Assembly: GCF_030269125.1 (NCBI RefSeq)
Contig: NZ_BSSM01000005.1
Location: 1 to 64,000 of the forward strand
Origin: Streptomyces hygroscopicus subsp. hygroscopicus
GTDB taxonomy: Bacteria; Actinomycetota; Actinomycetes; Streptomycetales; Streptomycetaceae
Direction: 5' to 3'
DNA: 64,000 nucleotides
Positions 54,868 to 64,000 of the stretch are shown piece by piece. The notes beneath the pieces were generated by a model. It ran no database searches and was not told the DNA's origin. It was given only the letters and a program-made list of their open reading frames with translations. Made by a program: the position numbers and the translations under genes. Each line of letters opens with the position of its first letter. Position 1 is the first letter of the stretch.

Positions 54868-55284
54868 TCAGCCGCCGCCCCCGCAGCCCGACGCCGCCGG
54901 CCTGTCACGGCACAGCTGATCCTGGTGCGACTGCGCCGCGGCACCGCCGAAGATGACGACGCAGGCCAGGACGGCCATGACGGTCTGCGTGACCACCGTC
55001 ACGACGGCCCCGGCCCGCGCGGCGACCACGGCCGCCACGACGGCGAGGACTCCGACTCCGCCGACGGCGACCAGGTACTTCCACAACGGATCGGCCGCGG
55101 GGGTCCCGGCCGGGTCGAGGTCGAACCCGGACAGGAACCAGAGCCCGAGGACGACCACCAGGGCGAGCGACTCCAGGAGCAGCAGACCGCACCCGGCCCC
55201 GATGTCGGCGCCCGGGTCGGCACGGGGACGGCGCCCCGGCCCGGTGGTCGCGTCGAAGGCCGGCGGAGCGACGGGCAGGTCCAT
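54868..55284 (-). CDS. Three-helix membrane protein, DUF6234-like
   Basis: The 138-residue protein has hydrophobic segments at about residues 30-52, 70-90 and 92-115, and a Cys-rich hydrophilic end (CRDRPAASGCGGGG). It begins MDLPVAPPAFDATTGPGRR. The DUF6234 label is from memory. ATG 55284 has GGGTG about 8 nt upstream; ATG 55320 is an in-frame alternative. Function unknown. Confidence 0.65.
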   Translation of the reverse strand: MDLPVAPPAFDATTGPGRRPRADPGADIGAGCGLLLLESLALVVVLGLWFLSGFDLDPAGTPAADPLWKYLVAVGGVGVLAVVAAVVAARAGAVVTVVTQTVMAVLACVVIFGGAAAQSHQDQLCRDRPAASGCGGGG

Positions 55285-55489
55285 ACCGGCACCCTGCCCG
55301 CGCGGGCAGGTCAGCCGCATGAGTACGGCTACTCACCCCGCCCCGGCGGCGGGCGCCGGCACCGTCGCGATCCCGCCCGCGCCCCCGCCGGTCACCGGCC
55401 TCTACGAGACTCCCGCGCAGGCAGCCGGAAGGTACTGTGACGAGCCCACCCTCGTCACGTCGGCCGGTACCTCCGGGAGTCGGGTACTG

Positions 55490-56011
55490 ATGGCAATCAC
55501 ACGGCGCATCGTCCGCCTGGCCACGTGCGTGCTCGTCGCCGCTCTGGGAGCGGCCGGCTGCGGCCCCGGTCATCACGACGGCGCCTCCGCGACCCGCCCC
55601 GCCCGGGGCGCTGCGCCGCCGTCGCCCCCACCGCCGGCCGGCGCGACCCCCGATCCTCGGGGCCCTTCCGTAGACAAGGCCCCGGCCATCAGCGCGGACG
55701 GTATGACGCCACTGGTCCGCGACACCGCGGTCACGGGCGATGTCGTCTATCCGATCCCGGGCGGGATCAGGGCGGGCGAGACCCTGGCGATCGCCGTCGA
55801 CTGCCAGGGTCCGGGCCGCCTCACCGTCCGGGTGCAGCCGGCCGGCGTCTCCTTTCGGCTGCTGTGCGAAAAGGGCAGGGTCCTGCCGACGCTGAACGAG
55901 ATCGCCATGTCCGAGAACCGCTCCAGCAGCTCGCTGCGCTTCACTTCCGGGCCCGGCACGACCTGGTCGTTCGCGGCCGGCTGGGATCCGAATCCGCCCA
56001 AGCGGCGGTAG
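55490..56011 (+). CDS. Putative lipoprotein
   Basis: The 173-residue protein begins MAITRRIVRL, then a hydrophobic core and the lipobox LGAAGC with Cys24. A Pro/Ala-rich spacer (about residues 35-60) leads to a beta-rich domain with GDVVYPIPGGIRAGETLAIA. A GGGAG site lies 9 nt upstream. An in-frame ATG at 55319 would extend it but hides the signal peptide, so it was rejected. No family is recognised. Confidence 0.7.
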   Translation: MAITRRIVRLATCVLVAALGAAGCGPGHHDGASATRPARGAAPPSPPPPAGATPDPRGPSVDKAPAISADGMTPLVRDTAVTGDVVYPIPGGIRAGETLAIAVDCQGPGRLTVRVQPAGVSFRLLCEKGRVLPTLNEIAMSENRSSSSLRFTSGPGTTWSFAAGWDPNPPKRR

Positions 56012-56085
56012 GCCGGGTCCGCGGCCCGCGACTTCGGCCGATCGGGAGCCCCGGCCGGCATTCGCCCTGCGATCCCCGGAAACGC

Positions 56086-56115
56086 CAGAGGCCCCGGATC
56101 TCTCCGGGGCCTCTG
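56086..56115. terminator. Bidirectional terminator between lipoprotein gene and tRNA-Arg
   Basis: CAGAGGCCCCGGA and TCCGGGGCCTCTG form a 13-bp perfect stem with a 4-nt loop. Confidence 0.85.
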
Positions 56116-56122
56116 TTCCGTG

Positions 56123-56195
56123 TGCACTCGGCAGGATTCGAACCTGCAACCTTCTGATCCGTAGTCAGATGCTCTATCCGTTAAGCTACGAGTGC
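56123..56195 (-). tRNA. tRNA-Arg (anticodon ACG)
   Basis: The 73-nt gene on the minus strand has acceptor arms GCACTCG and CGAGTGC and the anticodon ACG (plus-strand CGT at 56160-56162). It is the substrate for A34-to-inosine editing by TadA. Confidence 0.95.
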
Positions 56196-56361
56196 TTGTT
56201 CTTTTGTTCTTGTCTCCGTTTCCGTTCCTTTCGGCCCGTCCCGGCGACAGGAAGAACATTACATGACTGCCGCCGTCATGTGAAATCCGATTGGCACACC
56301 CCTTCTGACCTGCGAAAACGTTCAGGAGGGGGTGGGGGTGACGGAGCGGGGGAGGGAACGA

Positions 56362-56392
56362 CGAAGCCCCGGTCACGGGGACCGGGGCTTCG
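56362..56392 (-). terminator. Terminator after tRNA-Ser(GCT)
   Basis: A perfect 13-bp stem (CGAAGCCCCGGTC and complement) with a 5-nt loop. On the minus strand it lies just past the tRNA 3' end. Confidence 0.85.
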
Positions 56393-56399
56393 GTTGGGG

Positions 56400-56490
56400 C
56401 GGAGGCGGAGGGATTTGAACCCTCGATGGGCTTTAAGGCCCAAACCGCATTAGCAGTGCGGCGCCATAGACCGGACTAGGCGACGCCTCC
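56400..56490 (-). tRNA. tRNA-Ser (anticodon GCT)
   Basis: This 91-nt class II tRNA has acceptor arms GGAGGCG and CGCCTCC, a long variable arm (GGGCCTTAAAGCCC) and the anticodon GCT (plus-strand AGC at 56452-56454). Confidence 0.95.
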
Positions 56491-56676
56491 AGCACAACCG
56501 CTCACGCGAGCGCGCGAATGGTGCGTGCAGATGATGACACAGCCGAGTGCGGCGTCACCAATCGCCCCCCACGGTACTAGGCAGTCGGGCCGCAGGGCAA
56601 AGGGCTTCTTCGGCGGGGTGGCGTTTTCCGGGGGAACGTGCCGCAACGTCCGCGGAGGTCGGGCGTTGAGGAGTGC

Positions 56677-57144
56677 ATGGATCCTGTTCTCTCGGGCCGC
56701 GCCGGCCGCCCGCGCCGCACCGGTCGCGTCGTCTCAGCCGTCGTCTCCGCCGTCGCCGTAGCCGTCGCCGCACCCCTGATCGCCGCCCCCGCCGCCTTCG
56801 GCCAGGGGCACGGGCGCGGCAGTGATCACCTCACCGTCGTCGTACGGCATGCCGGGGCCGGGCGGGACGGCACGTACGAGCTGTTCTGTCATCCCGGCGG
56901 CGGGCGTCACCCGGACGTGGAAGGGGCCTGTCGCGGGCTTGACGCGCAGACGCGGTGGGGGCGGGACCTCTTCGCGCCGGTGCCGCCCGGCAGCGTCTGC
57001 AGCATGATCTCCGGCGGGCCGGCCACCGCGCGGGTCACCGGTACCTGGGCGGGACGGCCGGTCGACGCGTCGTACGACCGGAACGACGGGTGCGAGATCG
57101 CGCGGTGGGACCGGATGGTGCCGCTCCTGCCGAAGATCGGGTAG
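56677..57144 (+). CDS. Subtilisin inhibitor-like secreted protein (SSI family)
   Basis: The 155-residue precursor has an n-region with several Arg, a hydrophobic core and APAAFG before the mature part. Four cysteines (C71, C85, C108, C139) have the spacing of the SSI disulfides. The reactive loop reads VCSMISGG, placing Met110 at P1 as in classic SSI (VCPMVY). SSI proteins inhibit subtilisin-like and related secreted proteases during Streptomyces development. GAGGAG lies just before ATG 56677. The prolines usual around the loop are partly replaced by Ser/Gly. Confidence 0.82.
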   Translation: MDPVLSGRAGRPRRTGRVVSAVVSAVAVAVAAPLIAAPAAFGQGHGRGSDHLTVVVRHAGAGRDGTYELFCHPGGGRHPDVEGACRGLDAQTRWGRDLFAPVPPGSVCSMISGGPATARVTGTWAGRPVDASYDRNDGCEIARWDRMVPLLPKIG

Positions 57145-57323
57145 GCCCGGCCGGAAGGTCCGGTCGTCACCGCTTCGGCGTCACTTCCTCGTGGGACCTC
57201 CCTCTCATCCGGCACCCCTGGCGCAACACGTGCGCTTAGACTCCCTCGCGTGACACGTCGCGGGCCGGTTGGCAAGATGGCCCGAGCGGTCGGCAAGGTG
57301 CGGTAACAGGGAGGAAGCGTCTC

Positions 57324-60300
57324 GTGAGCAGCAGGCCATCCCGAGGCGCTGCTCGCCTCGCAGCCATACTCGACGCTCTGCCGGACGCGTTGGTCCTGGT
57401 CAACGCCAACGGAACCGTCGTCAACGCCAACACCATCGCGCTGGAGGCCTTCGAGGCCCCCGGCACCGCGCTCGTCGGGCGCGGGCTGCTCGATCTGCTG
57501 CCCGAGTTCGACTCGCGGCTCATCCCCGGCTCCATGCGGCGCCCCGGCCGGCGGGACCCGCAGGGCCGGACCAAGCCCGCGCGGATGGTCGCCCGGCGCA
57601 CCGACGGGACCGAGTTCCCGGTCGAGGTCACCAGCGCGAACCTGGAGAACGGGCAGCAGGCGTACGACGGTTACGGCTACACGGGCGACGAGCTGCTGAT
57701 GATCGTCGTCCGGGATCTGTCCGGGACCGTCGACACCGAGGCCGAGCTGGCCCGCTCGCAGCGGCAGACCGAGATGATCCTCCGGGCCGCGTCCGAGGGC
57801 GTCGTCGGCACCGACACCGACGGGCGGATCGTGCTCGTCAACCCGGCCGCCGCGCAGATCCTCGGCTACCGCGCCGGCGAGCTGGGCGGCAAGGAGCTGC
57901 ACAACCTCGTCCTGCACTCGCGCGCCGACGGCTCCCCCTTCCCGTACGCCGAGTCGCCGCTCGCCGACACCCTGCGCTCCGGGCGCAAGCACCGGGTGCG
58001 CGGGCAGGTGCTGTGGGCCAAGGGCGACCATCCGGTGCCGGTGGACCTGACCACCGCGCCGGTGCGCGACGGGGACCAGCTCGTCGGCGCCGTGATGACC
58101 TTCACCGACCGCCGGCCCTTCGACTCCCTGGTGGACGAGAAGACCACGCTGGAGCAGGCGCACGCCGAGCGCCTGGAGAAGCTCGCCGAGGAACACGCCT
58201 CCGACCTCACCGCGCTGCGCCAGCAGCACGCCACCGAGGTCGAGGAGCTGCGCGAGAAGTACGACGCCGAGCTGGCCGAGCTGCGCGAGAAGCACGCGGA
58301 GGAGCTGGCGGCGGGCGAGGAGCGGTACGCCGCGCTCGGCGAGCGGGAGAAGGACCGGTACGAGTCGCTGGCCGGGCGGCACGAACAGCTGCTCACCCTG
58401 CTCGGGCGCTCGCTGCGCGGCCCCCTGGACGAGCTGCGGCGCGAACTGGCCGCCCTGGCCGCCGACGACGCCGGGCAGCTGTGGCCCGAGGCCAACCAGG
58501 TGCTGCACCACCTCTCCGCCGGGTACTCCCGGATCACCACCCTCATCGACAACGTCCTCGCCTACCAGCGGATCGACACGGGCAGCGAGGACATCACCCG
58601 TACGAAGGTGATGCTGGACGCCGTCGTCGCCGCGGGCGTGGACGGCGCGGTGGAGCTGATCGGGCCCGGCCGGGTGCAGTTCGCCGTGCACGCGCCGCCC
58701 ATCGAGGCCGAGGTCGACCCGCAGCGGCTCGCCACCGCGCTCGCGCATCTGGTGGCGGATGTCGCGGGCGTCGACGCGACCGGCAACGCGCCCGTCTCCA
58801 CGGGCGGTTACCTCGACAACACCGTGGTCGTCGCGGCCGCGCAGCGCGGTTCGGTCGCGCGCATCGAGGTGCGCGGGCCGTACGCCGGCGGGGACCCGGT
58901 GCACGAGCCGATCGTGCGCGGGATCGTGCGCGCCCACGGCGGTGTGCTCCAGACGCACGAGGTGCCGGGCATGAGCGGCAACGCGTATGTCCTGGAGGTG
59001 CCGCTCGGGGGCGGCGCGGGAGCCGTCGCGGCGCCGCCCGCACCGGTGGAGCCCGTCGTGACCGCCGAGGCGGAGGAGACGTCCGGTGGCGGCCGGCGGC
59101 GGGCCCGGCGCGGGTCCACGGACGCCTTCCTCGACAGCGATGTGACCGGTTCGGGTACGCCGGCCGGTGGCGCGCCCACCGGGCGCCGGCGCAGGCACGC
59201 GACCGCGCCGCCCGACGAGGCCGCGGTTCCGGCCGACGCCACGCAGGGCGGGTCCGGCGGGACCGGACGACGCCGCGGGCGGCCCGCCGAGATCGATCCG
59301 GCCCGCCCCGACACCGGTGGGGTGGCCGAGGGTGCCGTGGTGACCGCGGCCGAGCATGCCGCGGGCGCCGCCGCCTCCGGTACGGGGCTCGGGGGCACCG
59401 TGCCGCCGCAGGGCGTGCCCTCACCCGCCGCGGCGCCGCAGGCCGCGCTGCCCGCCGCCCTTCCGGCGGCCGTGGGCGAGGACGCGCCGGGTGCCGAGGA
59501 CGCCGAGGACGCGGGGCAGCCCACGGGGCGCCGCCGCCGTGCGCTGGCCGCCGCGGCCGAGCGGGCCGCCGCGCAGGAGTCGGGGGCGCGTACGGTCTTC
59601 GCGCTGCCGCCCGCCGCGGCCGACCGCGTCCCGCAGGCGGAGGTCCCGGCGCCGCGGACCGGGACCGGGCAGGTGCCGCCGGACGCCGGACGCGTGCCGG
59701 ACGAGGAGGGCCGGCACGACGCCGTACCGCTGAGCCAGGCCGAGGACCACACTCCGCCGCAGCCGCATCCCACGACCGCGCCGACCGGCCGACGCCGCCG
59801 GGCGGTGGCACCTCCCGCGCAGCCGGAGGCCGCCGGTACGACGCCGGGGGTCCCGGTGCCCGGCGCGGGTGCACAGGGCGTTCCCGTGCAGCCGCCGGGG
59901 ACCGACGGTCACGGCGTACCGGGGCAGGCGCAGGGGACGAACGGCCAGGGCATCGCCCTCCAGGCCGGGCCCGCGGTCGCGGTGCGGGCCTCCGCTCCGG
60001 TGACCACCGGTGCTCCGGCGGCCGCCGCGACGCCCGTCCCTCCCGTCGTCCCGAACGCGCCCCGGGCCGTACCGCCGCTTCCGGGCGGGCCCGGCGTCGC
60101 GCAGCCCGTCGCCCCGGCCCCGCAGCCGCCCCTGGCCCGGCCCGGCACCCCCGCCCACGGCACCCCGGTCCAGGCCACGGCCACCCCGGCCGCCGGGACC
60201 CCCGCCGCGCAGCCGCTGCCGCTGCCGCTGCCCGCCGAGACCGGCGCGGGTGCCGGTGCCGCGCAGAACGTCCCGACGGCCCGGGGGGCCGCGACCGTTC

Positions 60301-61610
60301 CGCCGTCCCCCGCCGTCCCGGCGCCCCAGCCGACCGCCACCCCGGCGCCCGGCACCCCCCTACCGCAGCCGACCCCGGCCGCCGGGACCCCCGTACCGCC
60401 GCAGGCCGCCACCCCGGCCGCCGGGACGCCCATGCCCCAGCCGACGCCCGCGGCCGGCACCCCGCTGCCCGCCGAGCGGCGTGCCGCGCAGCCGTTGCCG
60501 CTGCCCGCGGAGGCCGGCGCGTACGACCCCGACTCCACCCAGGGCCGGGCCATCAGCGTCCGGACGCTCGGGCAGGGGGTGCCCTTCGCGCGGCAGGTCG
60601 CGCAGGGCACGCCGCCCCCGCACACGCCCGGTGGTTCCGGGCGGCGGCGGAAGCTGGGGACGCCGCCCGACCCGGCCGCGCGCCAGGACCCCTCGTCCCA
60701 GGCGATGCCCGCGCAGGGGGCCTTGCCCGGAGCGTCGCGGCTCGCGCCGGGGACCGAGGGCGGCGGACGGTCGTACGCCATCGGCGCGCCGGACGCGAAC
60801 GCGGCCGAGGGGCCCGAGCCGCTGGACGGTCCCGGCGGGGCCGTCGAGGTGGCGGACCCCCCGCGGCCGCAGCCGATGGACGACGAGCTGCCGCCGGAGC
60901 CGCTGGACAACCCGCGCCGGCTGCTGGTGTGGCCCGCGCCGGACGTGACCACGCAGGCGGCGCTGAGCGAGCGCGGCTACCGGCCGGTGATCGTGCACTC
61001 GCGCGAGGAGGTCGACGCGCAGATCGCGGCCTTCCCCGCCGCGCTGTTCGTGGACCCGCTGACCGGGCCGATCACCCGTACCGCCCTGCAGTCGCTGCGC
61101 CAGGCCGCGGTGGCCGCCGAGGTGCCGGTGCTGGTGACGGCCGGGCTCGGGCAGGCGACGCGCGAGGCGGCGTACGGCGCCGACCCGGCGGTGCTGCTGA
61201 AGGCACTCGCACCGCGCGACAGCGAGCAGCACCCGCCGCGGGTGCTGCTGATCGAGGAGCACGAGGAGATCGCGGTGGCACTGACCGCGACGCTGGAGCG
61301 GCGCGGGATGCAGGTGGCGCGGGCCGCGAACGACGGCGACGCGGTGGCGCTGGCGGGCCGGTTCCGGCCCAACCTCGTGGTGATGGACCTGATGCAGGTG
61401 CACCGCCGGCGGGCCGGGATCGTGGACTGGCTGCGCGCGAACGGTCAGCTCGACCGCACCCCGCTGGTCGTCTACACGGCCGCCGTGGACCACGCCGACC
61501 TGCCGCGGCTGGCCTCGGGCGAGACGGTCCTCTTCCTCGCGGAGCGGTCCACCAGCCCCGAGGTGCAGTCCCGGATCGTGGATCTGCTGGCGCGGATCGG
61601 CACCAACTAG
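57324..61610 (+). CDS. Large hybrid sensor-like protein: two PAS domains, His-less kinase core, two receiver-like domains
   Basis: The 1428-residue protein has two PAS domains (about residues 10-135 and 148-265), a Glu/Arg coiled coil (270-350) and a kinase-like core (355-565). In this core the expected H-box reads GRSLRGPLDEL, without His. The ATP-side region (AGVDATGNAPVSTGGYLD, EVPLGGG) is barely recognisable. A 630-residue Pro/Ala/Gly-rich linker follows. Two receiver-like domains complete it. The first (about 1197-1300) has LFVDPLTGPI and LLKAL. The second (1303-1428) has NLVVMDLM but LAER where Lys is expected. GGAGG lies 9 nt before GTG 57324. Localisation is cytosolic. It is likely a signalling scaffold rather than a true kinase. 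Confidence 0.8.
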   Translation: MSSRPSRGAARLAAILDALPDALVLVNANGTVVNANTIALEAFEAPGTALVGRGLLDLLPEFDSRLIPGSMRRPGRRDPQGRTKPARMVARRTDGTEFPVEVTSANLENGQQAYDGYGYTGDELLMIVVRDLSGTVDTEAELARSQRQTEMILRAASEGVVGTDTDGRIVLVNPAAAQILGYRAGELGGKELHNLVLHSRADGSPFPYAESPLADTLRSGRKHRVRGQVLWAKGDHPVPVDLTTAPVRDGDQLVGAVMTFTDRRPFDSLVDEKTTLEQAHAERLEKLAEEHASDLTALRQQHATEVEELREKYDAELAELREKHAEELAAGEERYAALGEREKDRYESLAGRHEQLLTLLGRSLRGPLDELRRELAALAADDAGQLWPEANQVLHHLSAGYSRITTLIDNVLAYQRIDTGSEDITRTKVMLDAVVAAGVDGAVELIGPGRVQFAVHAPPIEAEVDPQRLATALAHLVADVAGVDATGNAPVSTGGYLDNTVVVAAAQRGSVARIEVRGPYAGGDPVHEPIVRGIVRAHGGVLQTHEVPGMSGNAYVLEVPLGGGAGAVAAPPAPVEPVVTAEAEETSGGGRRRARRGSTDAFLDSDVTGSGTPAGGAPTGRRRRHATAPPDEAAVPADATQGGSGGTGRRRGRPAEIDPARPDTGGVAEGAVVTAAEHAAGAAASGTGLGGTVPPQGVPSPAAAPQAALPAALPAAVGEDAPGAEDAEDAGQPTGRRRRALAAAAERAAAQESGARTVFALPPAAADRVPQAEVPAPRTGTGQVPPDAGRVPDEEGRHDAVPLSQAEDHTPPQPHPTTAPTGRRRRAVAPPAQPEAAGTTPGVPVPGAGAQGVPVQPPGTDGHGVPGQAQGTNGQGIALQAGPAVAVRASAPVTTGAPAAAATPVPPVVPNAPRAVPPLPGGPGVAQPVAPAPQPPLARPGTPAHGTPVQATATPAAGTPAAQPLPLPLPAETGAGAGAAQNVPTARGAATVPPSPAVPAPQPTATPAPGTPLPQPTPAAGTPVPPQAATPAAGTPMPQPTPAAGTPLPAERRAAQPLPLPAEAGAYDPDSTQGRAISVRTLGQGVPFARQVAQGTPPPHTPGGSGRRRKLGTPPDPAARQDPSSQAMPAQGALPGASRLAPGTEGGGRSYAIGAPDANAAEGPEPLDGPGGAVEVADPPRPQPMDDELPPEPLDNPRRLLVWPAPDVTTQAALSERGYRPVIVHSREEVDAQIAAFPAALFVDPLTGPITRTALQSLRQAAVAAEVPVLVTAGLGQATREAAYGADPAVLLKALAPRDSEQHPPRVLLIEEHEEIAVALTATLERRGMQVARAANDGDAVALAGRFRPNLVVMDLMQVHRRRAGIVDWLRANGQLDRTPLVVYTAAVDHADLPRLASGETVLFLAERSTSPEVQSRIVDLLARIGTN

Positions 61611-61621
61611 TCCGCGAGAGG

Positions 61622-61653
61622 AAGGGGGCCGGGCAGCTGCCCGGCCCCCTTTC
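61622..61653. terminator. Bidirectional terminator, perfect palindrome
   Basis: AAGGGGGCCGGGCAG and its complement form a 30-base perfect palindrome, followed by TTCG. It lies between two convergent genes. Confidence 0.85.
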
Positions 61654-61655
61654 GT

Positions 61656-63311
<1,656 letters not shown>

Positions 63312-63367
63312 GGAGTCCTCCCGGCGACGGTGCCTACGCGGTAGTAGGGGGTGCGCTGATTCTGCGC

Positions 63368-63385
63368 ACATACCGCGTGGTATGT
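63368..63385. promoter_or_regulatory. Candidate operator of the acyl-CoA synthetase gene
   Basis: ACATACC and GGTATGT are 7-bp perfect arms around GCGT, 57-74 bp upstream of the start on the minus strand. It resembles TetR-type operators. Confidence 0.5.
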
Positions 63386-63436
63386 CACTAGGTGGAATGT
63401 CACTGACGCACAGAAGATATCCGGCGGAACTATTTC

Positions 63437-63973
63437 CTATCGCGCCAGTCCCAGCTCCGGGTCCTCCCGCAGCTTGCCGAGCGCCCGGGACACCGCCGAC
63501 TTCACCGTGCCCACCGAGACCCCCAGCACCTCCGCGGTCTGGGCCTCGCTGAGGTCCTCGTAGTACCTGAGGACGACCATCGCCCGCTGCCGCGTGGGCA
63601 GCTTCATGATCGCCCGCCACATCGCGTCGTGCAGCGCCTGCCGCTCGGCCGGGTCGTCGTCGGGCAGCGGCTCCGGCTCGGGCAGCTCGTCGCAGGCGAA
63701 CTCGTCCACCCGGCGCTTGCGCCACTGGGAGGTCCGCGTGTTCAGCAGCGCGCGGCGCACATAGCCGTCGAGCGCCCGCTGGTTCTCGATCCGCTCCCAG
63801 GCGGCGTAGGTCTTGGCCAGTGCCGTCTGCAGCAGGTCCTCGGCGTCGCTGGGGTTCGCGGTCAGCGAGCGCGCGGTGCGCAGCAGGAGGGGCCGGCGGG
63901 CGCGCACGTACGACGTGAACGACGGGTACGGAGGGGCCGCTGCCGAGGCGCTGGTGCAGACGGGTGTGGTCAT
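63437..63973 (-). CDS. ECF sigma factor, SigE-like family
   Basis: The 178-residue factor has region 2 with ARSLTANPSDAEDLLQTALA and TYAAWERIENQRALDGYVRR, and region 4 with LPTRQRAMVVLRYYEDLSEA then GVSVGTVKSAVSRALGKLRE. This is the TIGR02983/SigE-type group of actinobacteria. It starts MTTPVCTSASAAAPPY from ATG 63973; its promoter is at or beyond the window end. No anti-sigma gene is visible within the window. It lies 125 bp upstream of the acyl-CoA synthetase gene. Confidence 0.9.
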   Translation of the reverse strand: MTTPVCTSASAAAPPYPSFTSYVRARRPLLLRTARSLTANPSDAEDLLQTALAKTYAAWERIENQRALDGYVRRALLNTRTSQWRKRRVDEFACDELPEPEPLPDDDPAERQALHDAMWRAIMKLPTRQRAMVVLRYYEDLSEAQTAEVLGVSVGTVKSAVSRALGKLREDPELGLAR

Positions 63974-64000
63974 GGCTCCACGCTATGAGCGGCCTCCGCG

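Overview
This is a high-GC actinobacterial chromosome segment, almost certainly from Streptomyces. The evidence is the extreme third-position GC, the frequent GTG starts, an intact bldC, lsr2, a subtilisin-inhibitor-like secreted protein, a sigF/sigN sigma-factor pair, and a gene order resembling the central core region of known Streptomyces chromosomes (remembered, not searched). No prophage, CRISPR array or biosynthetic cluster is visible. Mobile DNA is limited to the left edge.

Layout. 1-1.2 kb: the 5' end of an IS481-type transposase whose inferred terminus abuts the stop codon of a membrane permease gene. 1.3-9.9 kb: hrpA, tRNA-Asp, a small DUF6274-like ORF, bldC with a long upstream region, a conserved hypothetical, vdh and a DUF3073 protein. 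10-25 kb: purine biosynthesis, with purM-purF, then purS-purQ-purL with 4-nt overlaps, then purC and purD. Interspersed are a META lipoprotein, lsr2, three tRNA-Gly genes, a dimethylformamidase-like protein and a degenerate M48-like membrane protein. 25-28 kb: dnaX, the SRP RNA and tRNA-Ser(GGA).

28-36 kb: a three-gene overlapping set (frameshifted gene, cupin, SDR), an HhH-GPD protein, an HdeD-like protein, a strongly decayed HerA/DUF853-type ATPase pseudogene, a VapB-like small protein, a LytR_C protein, upp, tadA with its associated protein, and tRNA-Ser(CGA). 36-46 kb: two small proteins, sigF and sigN, then an operon of a MarR regulator, an MFS exporter fused to three carboxypeptidase-regulatory-like domains, and a YceI protein carrying the same kind of domain. 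An ANTAR protein, a PPOX-fold protein and a TetR regulator follow.

46-64 kb: a response regulator, a histidine kinase, a GT2-GtrA fusion and a GT39-type transferase form one minus-strand set, which suggests signal-controlled lipid-linked glycosylation. After these come a DUF2797 protein, a second MFS protein, small membrane and lipoproteins, tRNA-Arg and tRNA-Ser(GCT), the SSI-like inhibitor, a 1428-residue hybrid sensor-like protein without an H-box histidine, an acyl-CoA synthetase and an ECF sigma factor.

Most of the window is housekeeping. The most unusual items are the MFS/YceI shared-domain operon, the atypical hybrid sensor-like protein, the HExxH-less M48-like protein, the decayed ATPase, the single-base frameshift and a recurring leaderless start layout.
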